From Pirellulales bacterium (lineage in GTDB: Bacteria > Planctomycetota > Planctomycetia > Pirellulales > JANQPP01), in the NCBI GenBank assembly GCA_028289405.1, contig JANQPP010000059.1:1-64000 (forward strand): a stretch of DNA of 64,000 nt, written 5' to 3'. A model generated the notes under the pieces. It saw nothing but the letters and a program-made list of their open reading frames with translations, ran no database searches and was not told where the DNA came from. A program made the translations under genes and the position numbers. Positions 36,861 to 45,794 of this stretch are shown here, one piece after another (positions within the stretch are counted from its first letter, which is position 1; each line of letters begins with the position of its first letter).

Positions 36861-38690
36861 ATGGCCGCCATACTGGGCATTTCCGCCTTTTATCACGATT
36901 CCGCCGCTGCGCTGGTGGTGGACGGGGAGATCGTCGCTGCCGCGCAAGAGGAACGTTTTACCCGCGTCAAGCATGACGAGCGTTTCCCGACGCATGCCGT
37001 GGAATACTGCCTGGAAGCAGCGGGCCTCACGCCGGAGCAGCTCGATTACGTCGGCTTTTACGACAAGCCGCTGCTGAAATTTGAGCGGTTGCTGGAAACC
37101 TACCTGGCCGTGGCTCCCGCCGGATTTTCCTCCTTCGTGAAGGCGGTGCCGGTCTGGCTGCGAGAAAAACTTCATCTCCGCCAGGACATTCGCCGGGGGC
37201 TGAAGAACCAATACCGGAAACGCTGCATCTTCACAGAGCATCACGAATCCCACGCCGCCAGCGCGTTTTTTCCCTCTCCCTTCGAAAAAGCCGCCATTCT
37301 CACGCTCGACGGCGTGGGGGAGTGGGCCACCGCCAGTTATGGGTCTGGCGAAGGGAACCGCATCACGTTGACCCATGAACTGCGGTTTCCGCATTCCTTG
37401 GGCCTGTTGTACTCCGCCTTTACCTATTACTGCGGCTTTAAAGTCAATTCCGGCGAATACAAGTTGATGGGCCTGGCCCCCTACGGCGAGCCGAAGTACG
37501 CCGACCTGATTCTGCGGAACCTCTTGGACCTCAAGGAGGATGGCTCCTTCCGCATGGACATGGCGTATTTCAACTATTGCCAGGGCTTGACGATGACCTC
37601 GCCCAAGTTTCATGCTCTGTTCGGTGGCCCGCCGCGCAAGCCGGAAAGCCCTCTCTCGCAGCGGGAAATGGACCTAGCCGCCTCCATCCAGGAGGTTACC
37701 GAGGAGATCATGCTCCGCGCGGCGCGGCACGTGTATTGCGATACCGGCATGCGGAATCTCTGCCTGGCCGGTGGAGTAGCCCTGAACTGCGTCGGCAACG
37801 GACGCATTCTTCGCGAGGGGCCATTTGATGAGATTTGGATCCAGCCCGCCGCTGGGGATGCGGGCGGTGCATTGGGCGTGGCCCTCTTCATCTGGCATCA
37901 ACTGCTCGACCAACCCCGCCAGGTGCGGCAACCGGATGGCCAGGTAGCCTCGCAATTGGGGCCGGCGTTCGATAGTCATGACATCCGTCAATTTCTCGAC
38001 GAACAAGGAGCGACTTACCACGAACTTGATGAAGCCACATTGTGCGAGCGCGTGGCGGAACTCCTTGCTGAGGAAAAAGTTGTCGGCTGGGCGCAAGGAC
38101 GCATGGAATTCGGTCCGCGCGCGCTCGGCTGCCGCAGTATCCTGGGGGATGCGCGCAGTGCCGACATGCAGCGCACGATGAACCTCAAAATCAAATTCCG
38201 CGAATCATTCCGACCTTTCGCTCCCGTCGTCCTGCGGGAACGCGCTGCCGATTTCTTTGATATCCAACCGGAGCAGCAAAGCCCTTACATGTTGCTCGTG
38301 GCGCCGGTGCGAGAAGAACAACGCGTCGCATTGAATGGCCATACAGCACAAGGGCTCGAAAAATTGAAATTTTCCCGGTCCAGCGTTCCGGCGATTACGC
38401 ACGTGGATTACTCGGCACGGGTGCAAACGGTGGACGCTCAACGGCACGGGCGGTTTTACCGGCTCATGAAAGCGTTCGAGGCCCGCACCGGCTGCCCGGT
38501 GTTGATCAATACCAGCTTCAATGTGCGGGGCGAGCCGATTGTCTGCACCCCTGCCGATGCGTATCGCTGTTTTATGGGAACCAATATGGACGTGCTGGTA
38601 CTGGAGAACTTTTTGCTGTTCAAAACTGAGCAGAAGAACGCCACCGAGTTCCCCGTGGATGAGTATTTAGCCCAATTCCAATTGGACTGA
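36861..38690 (+). CDS. NodU/CmcH-family carbamoyltransferase
   Basis: A 609-residue O-carbamoyltransferase that moves a carbamoyl group from carbamoyl phosphate through carbamoyl-adenylate to a hydroxyl group. The N-terminal Kae1-like domain begins ILGISAFYHDSAAALVVDGE and contains 'EHHESHAASAFFPSPF' with metal-binding His residues and 'LTLDGVGEWATAS'. The C-terminal domain has 'MEFGPRALGCRSILGDAR', 'RESFRPFAPVVL' and 'PVLINTSFNVRGEPIV'. Start ATG 36861 precedes the conserved domain; the frame from 36798 would add 21 poor residues. It is followed by SxtJ-like and DUF5989-like genes, a recurring trio probably modifying a surface glycan or small molecule. Confidence 0.93.
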   Translation: MAAILGISAFYHDSAAALVVDGEIVAAAQEERFTRVKHDERFPTHAVEYCLEAAGLTPEQLDYVGFYDKPLLKFERLLETYLAVAPAGFSSFVKAVPVWLREKLHLRQDIRRGLKNQYRKRCIFTEHHESHAASAFFPSPFEKAAILTLDGVGEWATASYGSGEGNRITLTHELRFPHSLGLLYSAFTYYCGFKVNSGEYKLMGLAPYGEPKYADLILRNLLDLKEDGSFRMDMAYFNYCQGLTMTSPKFHALFGGPPRKPESPLSQREMDLAASIQEVTEEIMLRAARHVYCDTGMRNLCLAGGVALNCVGNGRILREGPFDEIWIQPAAGDAGGALGVALFIWHQLLDQPRQVRQPDGQVASQLGPAFDSHDIRQFLDEQGATYHELDEATLCERVAELLAEEKVVGWAQGRMEFGPRALGCRSILGDARSADMQRTMNLKIKFRESFRPFAPVVLRERAADFFDIQPEQQSPYMLLVAPVREEQRVALNGHTAQGLEKLKFSRSSVPAITHVDYSARVQTVDAQRHGRFYRLMKAFEARTGCPVLINTSFNVRGEPIVCTPADAYRCFMGTNMDVLVLENFLLFKTEQKNATEFPVDEYLAQFQLD

Positions 38691-38704
38691 CGAGCAGACC
38701 GACC

Positions 38705-39115
38705 ATGATCCACATCAACCGAAATCCGTCCCGACGTGACCTGTGGGTCTTTGCCGTTTGCTGGTTGCTGGCGGGATTGTTGATTACGGCCCGTCTGTGG
38801 TGGAAGGCGTATTCCAGTACGACGTTGACGGCCGCCGGTGGGATATCCTTGCTGGCTTTGGTGCTCGCCGTCATCTGGCCGGCGGCGCTGCGCAAACTTT
38901 ACGTGGGCATGATGATCGTGACGTACCCGCTGGGCGTCGTGATCTCTTATATAATTCTGTTCGTGGTCTTCTTTGGGGTTTTCTTGCCAATTGGTTTGTT
39001 ATTGCGGTGTCTGGGGCGGGACCCGCTGGAGCGGGCCTGGGATCCTGCCGCCACCAGTTATTGGACATCACGGCCAGCGACTCCCACTTTAAAACGTTAT
39101 TTCCAACAGTTCTAA
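38705..39115 (+). CDS. SxtJ-like small membrane protein
   Basis: A 136-residue protein with three to four hydrophobic helices (about 15-33, 38-60, 62-82 and 84-102). Its position right after a carbamoyltransferase (14-nt gap) and its pattern match the SxtJ family, named from the saxitoxin cluster and often found beside NodU-type carbamoyltransferases. Its biochemical role is unknown. The C-terminal tail is polar and carries RDPLERAWDPAATSYW, a stretch typical of the family. Confidence 0.8.
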   Translation: MIHINRNPSRRDLWVFAVCWLLAGLLITARLWWKAYSSTTLTAAGGISLLALVLAVIWPAALRKLYVGMMIVTYPLGVVISYIILFVVFFGVFLPIGLLLRCLGRDPLERAWDPAATSYWTSRPATPTLKRYFQQF

Positions 39116-39157
39116 TCCCCAGTCCGCATCCACCGGCCATTCCATTCCGAGGCTCTC

Positions 39158-39361
39158 ATGTCCACACCGGATGATCCCCACTCCTCGCTCGACGAGCTCA
39201 GCCAGGACACGCAGCCCGGTTTGCTCCGCGAATTCCTAGAATTCCTGCGGTACAACAAGAAATGGTGGCTGGCTCCCATCGTGATCGTGATGCTGCTCAT
39301 CATGGGCTTGGTGGTGCTGAGTGGCACCGGTGCCGCCCCCTTCATCTATACCCTGTTTTGA
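39158..39361 (+). CDS. DUF5989-like small membrane protein
   Basis: A 67-residue protein with a polar N-terminus, the segment LLREFLEFLRYNKKWWLAPI and a single membrane helix (about 43-62), ending in APFIYTLF. This arrangement is that of DUF5989, short proteins regularly placed behind SxtJ and a carbamoyltransferase. It probably forms a membrane assembly with SxtJ. Gap to the previous gene is 42 nt. Confidence 0.8.
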   Translation: MSTPDDPHSSLDELSQDTQPGLLREFLEFLRYNKKWWLAPIVIVMLLIMGLVVLSGTGAAPFIYTLF

Positions 39362-39400
39362 GGTTCGTGGAAGCCACGCCTCTTTCCGCGATTACGCCCA

Positions 39401-39459
39401 CCCCAATTCTCTCGATTGGGGTAATGGGTTCACATGGCTTTTTGTTGGGAAGCCATGTG
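39401..39459. repeat. Two adjacent perfect hairpins after the carbamoyltransferase operon
   Basis: CCCCAAT/ATTGGGG (39401-39407 with 39415-39421) and CACATGGCTT/AAGCCATGTG (39431-39440 with 39450-39459) form two perfect stems within 60 bp. Neither is followed by a T-run, so they are not classic terminators; they may end or protect the upstream transcript, or act as protein-binding palindromes for the promoter just downstream. Confidence 0.55.
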
Positions 39460-39477
39460 GGTTCGGCGAGAATTTGA

Positions 39478-39505
39478 TTGACGCGGGAAAAGTATCTAGT
39501 AAGAT
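39478..39505 (+). promoter_or_regulatory. Likely sigma-70 promoter for the dockerin/PEP-CTERM genes
   Basis: TTGACG (39478-39483), 16-bp spacer, TAAGAT (39500-39505). It points toward the gene at 39694 and gives a leader of roughly 180 nt. Otherwise the gap 39362-39693 holds only the two hairpins. Confidence 0.45.
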
Positions 39506-39693
39506 GGGCCGCAGTGTCGTCGTGAGACGTGTCGGCTTTTCTGCAGCATTTCGCTTAAGGACAGGCTGAAGACACGACAGCTCGCCATCCCGCCCCCGCC
39601 CAGATATTGGCTGGAATCAGCTCCATCACGATTGCCGCTGTGTCCATTGGAAGTCGGTTGCCGCGCTATAGAGGACACCTTGAGGGATCAACC

Positions 39694-41334
39694 ATGCAAC
39701 TATTTTTTCGCGCATTACGTTGGTGTATCTGCCTTTCCGCCGTGCCATTGATGCTTGGCGTGGACCGTGCTCACGGAACCCCCATCACCGACGGGCTCGC
39801 GCTGTGGCTCGATGCTTCGGATTCCAGCACCCTTTTCCAGGACGTCGAATTGACGACGCCGGCGGCCTTCGGAGATCCCGTCGGAGGCTGGATGGACAAG
39901 AGCGGCAACGACTTTCATGCCACGCAATCCGTCGCGGACTCACGTCCCGTCTTCGAAGAAAGCGTCATGAATGGAGCGCCCGCTTTGCGGTTCACCGCCG
40001 GGCAAAGCGACGGCATGATCATCGATCAGAACTTGGAAGTGCAGCGGCCATTCACCGCCTTCATCGTCAATCAATATTGGGGGGCGACCCGGGGCCGGAC
40101 GCTGCAAAGCACCAGCGAAAATTGGTTGCATGGCCTTTGGGCGGGTAACATCTCCCACTACGCCGATGGTTTCGTCTCCAGCAACTTCGCGGCGGTGAAT
40201 GACACGGTGTATGTTTCGGACGCCGTGGACGACTCAGGCTTTAGCTCCTTCACGACCAATGGCCTCGATATGACGTCCAACGATACGTTCGTGGGCCAGC
40301 CGTTCGGATTGGCGTTGACGGGAGCAGGCGCGTTCCCGGAGTTTAGCGACGCGGACATCGCGGAAGTGATTGTTTACGACCGGGCCTTGGCCGACAACGA
40401 GCTGACGGAAGTGCGGAACTTCTTGTACGACAAGTACCAAGTCGATCTGTTGACGGTTGATCCACCCAATACCGTGAATTTCGGTTCGCTGGGTGTCATC
40501 ACCGGCGGTGATCCGGGTGAAGGGCTCGATCTGCAAGGGACTTTCCAGTACGCGGTCAACGTTTCCGGTCCCGGAGGACTTTCCGCCGGAGACGCGAGTT
40601 TCACCGACGACGACGTGGCCGGAGTAACCATCACGGCGGAGAACATTATTTCGCCGCTTTGGCTTGATCCAACCGATCTGGGTGACAGCCCCGCGGACAA
40701 CGGCATCGAGGGCGTGTTGAACTCCATTCGCTGGTCCGCCGCCAACGGCAATGCCATCGACACGGTCAAAATCGAGCTCGACGGCATCATTCCTGGGGCG
40801 GACTACAAGCTTCAGTTACTCTTCGCCGAACGTTGCTGCGACCGCGGTTTTGATATCAACATCGATGGGGAAACGGCGGTACGCCGCTTTCATGCCCCCT
40901 CCATCGTGGGCACGCCAGAGGAGCCCGATTTCAATGACCTGAACGAAGGCGCGGTGTTCACGCACGAATTCCAAGGAGAAGGAGAAACGCTGGAAATCGA
41001 ACTCGATGGCCGGCAAGCCTTTTTCCCTGACGGAAACGCACTGATTCAAGGATTCACCCTCGAAGTCTCCATCGATCTTCCGGGCGATTTCAATTTCGAC
41101 GGCGTGGTCGATCTCGCGGATTTCGATGCTCTGCTCAACGGAATCTTTCAAGGAAACAACTACGCCGATGGAGATATCAATCTCGATGGCGTGGTGGATT
41201 TCGCCGACTTTCGGGCCTTCAAGGAAGCGTTCACACCAGGTGCCGCCGTACCAGAACCCGGCTCCTGGCTTTTGGCCCTACTTGGCTTGGCCGCGTTGGC
41301 CTTTCACCGACTACCCGCAAGTCGCCGTTCGTAA
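39694..41334 (+). CDS. Secreted LamG-like/malectin-like protein with dockerin and PEP-CTERM
   Basis: A 546-residue secreted protein: signal peptide (about 1-26), a concanavalin/LamG-like domain (about 30-245: 'GLALWLDASDSSTLF', 'VGGWMDKSGNDFHATQS', 'IAEVIVYDRALADNELTEVRNFLYDKY'), a malectin-like beta module (about 252-455, with 'LQLLFAERCCDRGFDINIDG'), two dockerin-type calcium loops (DFNFDGVVDLADFDALL and DINLDGVVDFADFRAF), and a PEP-CTERM anchor (VPEPGSW, hydrophobic helix, basic end). The LamG and malectin folds suggest carbohydrate binding. I use ATG 39694, which has GAGGG upstream and opens the signal peptide; the frame is open from 39607. Confidence 0.88.
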   Translation: MQLFFRALRWCICLSAVPLMLGVDRAHGTPITDGLALWLDASDSSTLFQDVELTTPAAFGDPVGGWMDKSGNDFHATQSVADSRPVFEESVMNGAPALRFTAGQSDGMIIDQNLEVQRPFTAFIVNQYWGATRGRTLQSTSENWLHGLWAGNISHYADGFVSSNFAAVNDTVYVSDAVDDSGFSSFTTNGLDMTSNDTFVGQPFGLALTGAGAFPEFSDADIAEVIVYDRALADNELTEVRNFLYDKYQVDLLTVDPPNTVNFGSLGVITGGDPGEGLDLQGTFQYAVNVSGPGGLSAGDASFTDDDVAGVTITAENIISPLWLDPTDLGDSPADNGIEGVLNSIRWSAANGNAIDTVKIELDGIIPGADYKLQLLFAERCCDRGFDINIDGETAVRRFHAPSIVGTPEEPDFNDLNEGAVFTHEFQGEGETLEIELDGRQAFFPDGNALIQGFTLEVSIDLPGDFNFDGVVDLADFDALLNGIFQGNNYADGDINLDGVVDFADFRAFKEAFTPGAAVPEPGSWLLALLGLAALAFHRLPASRRS

Positions 41335-41408
41335 AGGCCGTGAATCGCATGCGGCGTGCAAACTTTGAAGAACATCCCTGTTTTTCGCTACTAAGAGGAC
41401 CGCTTGCC

Positions 41409-43061
41409 ATGAGAGGGAACCGAATTTTGGCCGTCTGGGCGGTGGGCATTCTGTGCGTGACCCAGGCCAATGCACAGGTCAATTGGATCGCCACCGAGCC
41501 AGCAGATTGGAACAACGATCTCAACTGGGCCACCGCCGATGGCAGCAATTTCGTTCCGGACGCCACCTTCGGCGATACCGCCACCGTCAACAACGGTGGG
41601 ACGGCGCAGATTTCCGGCGGAGTGCCAGATGCCGTATCGCTGACGATCGGCAATGGCACCGTGCAAATGTCGAGCGGCGCGGCCCTGTCCTTGGATACTG
41701 ATCTGACCAACAACGGCACCCTCCGTATCGAGGGCTCCAATGTGCAGCTCAACGTCGGCGGACGCTTTGAAACCAATGGACGCTTGGTCGCGGCTCTCAG
41801 TGGTACCAGCCATAGCCCGGTCAACGTGACCGGCGGCGCCAGCTTGGGTGGGACGCTCGTCGTGGAACTGGGCGGATCGGCCCCAGCGATCGGCACCTCG
41901 TGGGAATTGGTCAATTCCAGCAATGTCACGGGCAACTTCACGAATGTGGACACGTCCTTGGCTCCCGCGCTGCCTCGCGGCTTGCAATATCAGATTGAAA
42001 CGTCTTCATCGGGGGCTGCTCTCGAGGTTGGCAATGCCTTGGTGTTGACCGTGGACCGCACCCTCGGCACGGGAACCATCGAAAACATCCTGGGCGATCC
42101 GATCGTGATCGACGGCTACGTGATCCGCTCCGAAAATGGACTGCTGTCGGCGGGGGCTTGGCAAAGCCTGGCTGCCAGTGGCACCGGCGGCGAGGGCTGG
42201 TCCGCCGCGCCGGGTTCCGCCAACCGGCTCGTGGAATTGAATCTTACCGGAAGCGCGAGCTTGGCAGCCGGTGAGGTGGTCGACGTAGGGGCTCCTTACG
42301 CCGGTGGATTTGTCCGTCCAGGGAACGAGGACCTGCGCTTTGAGTACACGACCACCGATGGCCAAATTCGCCAGGGGCTCGTTGAGTTCACCGGACCCGA
42401 AAACGATATCGTGCTCGCCGTGGATCCCGACACGGGAGACGCGGTCATTCGGAATCTATCGCCGTTTTCCCAGGTCGCGGCCAACATCGATGGCTATACG
42501 ATCACCTCCGCTTCCGGCTCTTTGACTCCTTTCTCCTGGACCGGGCTACTGGGGAGCGGCGCTGCTGGACAGGACTGGCGCCGTGGGACCGGCGAAGAAA
42601 CGGGCTTGGCCGAACTCAACCTGACCTCCTCGACTTTTTTCGAAGAGGGCACGTCGGTCGGGATCGGTCAAATCTTTGATCCCAATGGATTGCGAGATCT
42701 CGTGTTCCAGTACACCGCGCAAGGGAGTGCCAACCCGCCGGGTGATACGAATCTAGACGGCGTCGTGAACCTCGTAGACTTTACCGCCTTGAAGGACAAC
42801 TTCGGCGGCGCCAACTCCAGCTTGGCACAAGGGGACATCAACGGAGATGGCGTCGTCAATCTGGCCGACTTCACGATCCTCAAGGACAATTTTGGAGCAG
42901 TGGGCCAAGCTGGTGATCCAGGCGTATTCACCGGTACCGTGCTCTATACGAGCTTGGCGGACGTCGATGTCGCGGCGGTTCCTGAACCGTCGACCGCCAT
43001 ACTCGCCGTCTTGGGATTATTGGCTTGGGGGATGTCCCGCCGGAGGCGCCGGAACGCCTAG
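41409..43061 (+). CDS. Secreted beta-rich protein with dockerin and PEP-CTERM
   Basis: A 550-residue secreted protein: signal peptide (about 1-22, ending TQANAQ), then an autotransporter-like or beta-helical repeat region ('DWNNDLNWATADGSNFVPDA', 'TLRIEGSNVQLNVGGRFETN'), two related segments of about 110 residues ('DRTLGTGTIENILGDPIVIDGYVIRSENG' and 'DPDTGDAVIRNLSPFSQVAANIDGYTITSASG'), a pair of dockerin loops (DTNLDGVVNLVDFTAL and DINGDGVVNLADFTIL), and the PEP-CTERM end (VPEPSTA, helix, RRRRRNA). The start ATG at 41409 has AAGAGG upstream. It lies between two relatives and probably shares their surface role. Confidence 0.85.
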   Translation: MRGNRILAVWAVGILCVTQANAQVNWIATEPADWNNDLNWATADGSNFVPDATFGDTATVNNGGTAQISGGVPDAVSLTIGNGTVQMSSGAALSLDTDLTNNGTLRIEGSNVQLNVGGRFETNGRLVAALSGTSHSPVNVTGGASLGGTLVVELGGSAPAIGTSWELVNSSNVTGNFTNVDTSLAPALPRGLQYQIETSSSGAALEVGNALVLTVDRTLGTGTIENILGDPIVIDGYVIRSENGLLSAGAWQSLAASGTGGEGWSAAPGSANRLVELNLTGSASLAAGEVVDVGAPYAGGFVRPGNEDLRFEYTTTDGQIRQGLVEFTGPENDIVLAVDPDTGDAVIRNLSPFSQVAANIDGYTITSASGSLTPFSWTGLLGSGAAGQDWRRGTGEETGLAELNLTSSTFFEEGTSVGIGQIFDPNGLRDLVFQYTAQGSANPPGDTNLDGVVNLVDFTALKDNFGGANSSLAQGDINGDGVVNLADFTILKDNFGAVGQAGDPGVFTGTVLYTSLADVDVAAVPEPSTAILAVLGLLAWGMSRRRRRNA

Positions 43062-43152
43062 TCCAGGAATGGAAGGAAAAGCGAACTTCGATTACATAGC
43101 ACCGGCGACGGGCTCGATTCGCCTGGTCGGTTGTGAGGAGTAAAACATAGCC

Positions 43153-44112
43153 ATGAAACGAACATCCACGATAGGGTTCGCGACTTCGATAACCACGGCT
43201 TTGGCTGTCTCATTGGTGGTAACCGTTCCCTTGGCAATCGCCGACAACGATGTCTTCCTGGGAGAGGTCGGCACGTTCACCGGTGCCGATCCTGGCGAGG
43301 GCCTCGATTTCGAGGGCGTGTTTCCCTATGCGGTCAATGCGCGGGGTCCGGGCGGATTTTCCGTGGGGGACGCCCAATTCACCGACGATGCCGCTCCAGG
43401 AGTCACGCTACAAGCGGAAAACGAAATCCTACAATGGGGAGGTGCCACGAACTTCGGCGACTCACCAGACGACGATGGCTTGGAAACGGTGATCAATTCC
43501 ATCCGCTGGTCCAACCGCGGCACCGACCCCTTGCGGTCCGTGCTAGTGGACCTGGATGGCATGATCGTGGGCGCGGATTACAAACTCCAGCTTTTGTTCT
43601 CGGAACGCTGTTGTGACCGAGCCTACGATATCCTCGTGGAAGATGAACTGGCCGTCGCCGATTTCTTCACTCCGGCTCTCGTGGGCACCCCGGAGGAACC
43701 GGTCACCAGTAGCACGACGGTCGGCGCGTTCTTTGCCTATGAGTTCACCGCCGAAGATACCGTGCTGAATATCGAATTGAACGGTGAAAACACGACTCAT
43801 CCCGATGGGAACGCCATCTTGCAAGGACTGACCTTGGAGGTTCAACTCGACTTGATCGGGGATTTCAATTTCGACTCCGCGATTGACCTCGCCGATTTCG
43901 AGATCCTGCTAGAAAACATGCTCACCGGTAGCGCTTACGTGGACGGAGACATGGATTTCAGCGGAACCGTGGATTTGCACGACTTTTTGGCTTTCAAAGC
44001 AGCCTTTCAGTCTGGTAACGCCGCTGCGGTCCCCGAGCCGGGAAGCCTCTGGCTGGCAGTCATGGGCATCGCGGCGTTAGGCTTGGGCTTTCGTTACCGC
44101 CGCGCGGCGTAA
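43153..44112 (+). CDS. Secreted malectin-like protein with dockerin and PEP-CTERM
   Basis: A 319-residue secreted protein: signal peptide (about 1-30), one malectin-like beta module (about 33-232) closely similar to the C-terminal module of the protein at 39694-41334 (shared strings GADYKLQLLF, ERCCDR, PDGNAILQG-like), two dockerin-type loops (DFNFDSAIDLADFEIL and DMDFSGTVDLHDFLAF) and a PEP-CTERM end (VPEPGSL, helix, RRAA). In the first loop an Asp-Gly position is changed to Ser-Ala, so calcium binding there may be weaker. It looks like a duplicated copy lacking the LamG part. Confidence 0.87.
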   Translation: MKRTSTIGFATSITTALAVSLVVTVPLAIADNDVFLGEVGTFTGADPGEGLDFEGVFPYAVNARGPGGFSVGDAQFTDDAAPGVTLQAENEILQWGGATNFGDSPDDDGLETVINSIRWSNRGTDPLRSVLVDLDGMIVGADYKLQLLFSERCCDRAYDILVEDELAVADFFTPALVGTPEEPVTSSTTVGAFFAYEFTAEDTVLNIELNGENTTHPDGNAILQGLTLEVQLDLIGDFNFDSAIDLADFEILLENMLTGSAYVDGDMDFSGTVDLHDFLAFKAAFQSGNAAAVPEPGSLWLAVMGIAALGLGFRYRRAA

Positions 44113-44178
44113 CGCATACCGGGCTTCTCGCCGGTGAAGATGTGTCCGCCATGCGGACGATTTGTTTGACCCGAGATA

Positions 44179-45159
44179 TTAAGAATAGTCGGGTGAACCG
44201 TTCTCCTCCGACGGGCCCATCCCGGTAAGATTCCCCTTGCGGAAGGCATCCGCCATGGCGCGGGGCACTTCCGCTTCGGCCCGGACAACTTCAGAGCGGT
44301 TCTTGGCCACCTTGGCGATCATTTCCTGCTCGTGGGCAATCGCGAAGGCCCGCCGCTCTTCCGCTTTGGCCTGGGCCACTCGCGTGTCGGCCTCTGCTTG
44401 GTCTGCTTGCAGCCGGGCACCAATATTTTCGCCGACATCGATATCCGCGATGTCGATCGAGACGATTTCGAATGCCGTGTGGGCATCCAGACCACGCGAA
44501 AGGACCGCCTTGGAAATGCGGTCCGGGTTTTCCATCACCTCCAAGTGGCTGTCGGAGGATCCGATGGCGGTAATAATCCCCTCGCCCACGCGGGCGATGA
44601 TCGTCTCTTCGGTGGCTCCGCCGATGAGTTGGCCAAGATTGGTCCGCACGGTGACACGAGCCCGGATTTTGAGTTCCACGCCGTTTCGGGCGATCGCGCT
44701 CAAAAAAGTCTTGTGCGATTTCTTGGGGTCGGGGCAGTCGATCACTTTGGGATAAACACTGGTGCGTACGGCATCCAACACGTCCCGCCCGGCCAGGTCG
44801 ATGGCGGCAGCGCGGTCGAAATCGAGATCAATATCCGCGCGGTGGGCGGCGATGATGGCGTTGATCACCCCCGGCACATTGCCTCCAGCCAGATAGTGCG
44901 CTTCGAGACGTTGCGTGGTGATGCCTGTCTGAGGGTCCAGGCCGATGCCGGCTTGGCTCGCCATGACTTTCGCCTGCACGATCGTGCGGGCATTCACCTG
45001 CCGCAGGCTCATGCCGATGAGGCTCATCATCGACACGCGAGCATTCGACATGTACGCCTGAAACCAGAGCTTGCCCCACACCATGACCACGAGGCCGCCC
45101 ACGGCCAGGATTCCCAAGGCGACGATGGCAAGCAAGATTTGCAACACGGTCCATTGCAT
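44179..45159 (-). CDS. floA: Flotillin-like protein FloA
   Basis: A 326-residue FloA (flotillin-like, SPFH-related) of usual length, a membrane-microdomain scaffold. It has one N-terminal hydrophobic hairpin (about 3-25, [20 protein letters not shown]), then the conserved core '[26 protein letters not shown]', '[24 protein letters not shown]', '[21 protein letters not shown]' and '[23 protein letters not shown]', and a coiled C-terminus with EA/RA repeats. I chose ATG 45159, preceded by GGGGAG; the frame is open to 45243 but those residues are not family-like. Convergent with the PEP-CTERM gene. Confidence 0.93.
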   Translation of the reverse strand: MQWTVLQILLAIVALGILAVGGLVVMVWGKLWFQAYMSNARVSMMSLIGMSLRQVNARTIVQAKVMASQAGIGLDPQTGITTQRLEAHYLAGGNVPGVINAIIAAHRADIDLDFDRAAAIDLAGRDVLDAVRTSVYPKVIDCPDPKKSHKTFLSAIARNGVELKIRARVTVRTNLGQLIGGATEETIIARVGEGIITAIGSSDSHLEVMENPDRISKAVLSRGLDAHTAFEIVSIDIADIDVGENIGARLQADQAEADTRVAQAKAEERRAFAIAHEQEMIAKVAKNRSEVVRAEAEVPRAMADAFRKGNLTGMGPSEENGSPDYS

Positions 45160-45276
45160 GGCGTCCAGGCTCCCCGGAAAGGCTGGTGGAAACGACAACA
45201 TCACGTGGCCGATAGAATACCGCAAAGGCGGTCTCGCAGGCAACTCGCGACGCGGTATGGGTCCCCTCTCGGCGCC

Positions 45277-45669
45277 TCACCGCGATGTCGGCTTGAAAAC
45301 GGTTTGCTGCAGAGGAACGCCGCGCAAAGTGATCCGGCGCTGACGTCGCAGTCCAGGGAGAATCCGCTTGGCAGTACCGTGTGGGTCGAATCCTGGAGGT
45401 ACGGCGTGCCGCAGAATAATCGCGCCGCCCGGTGAAATGACACGGGCCATTTCCCGAAGTGCCAAGATGGTCAAGGGGGCACGCTCCATGATGATGCGGT
45501 CCACGCTGCCATCCGCCAGGGGGAGGGCATCGGCGCGCCCGCGAATCAAGCGTGGTATGGATTCGCCACGCTCGGGACCAATCGTCTTTCTCGCCCTGGG
45601 ATTGAGATTCCACGCTCCGCGATGTCGTCCTTCTCCGCCGATATCCAACGTGAATCGCGTGCGTGCCAT
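45277..45669 (-). CDS. Short SAM-methyltransferase-like protein
   Basis: About 130 residues: a start TRFTLDIGGEGRHRGAWNLNP with a glycine-rich turn, a middle segment 'ADALPLADGSVDRIIMERAPL' and 'ALREMARVISPGGAIILRHA', which are the two later motifs of class I methyltransferases (type 11 pattern). The protein is shorter than a full Rossmann methyltransferase, since the segment between motifs is compressed, so activity is doubtful. I start at ATG 45669 (AAGG upstream); the frame is open to 45753. It is divergent from the oxidoreductase gene. Confidence 0.6.
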   Translation of the reverse strand: MARTRFTLDIGGEGRHRGAWNLNPRARKTIGPERGESIPRLIRGRADALPLADGSVDRIIMERAPLTILALREMARVISPGGAIILRHAVPPGFDPHGTAKRILPGLRRQRRITLRGVPLQQTVFKPTSR

Positions 45670-45794
45670 GGTGTGCCTTGCCGAAGCGATGAGGGAAGAG
45701 GGGAAGTCGTTCCGTGGTATGGTGAAAGGGGACAGGTCTTCCGTGTTACCCATAACTCTGGCGAGAAGCCGGCGACTGCGTTATCTTGCCCGCT

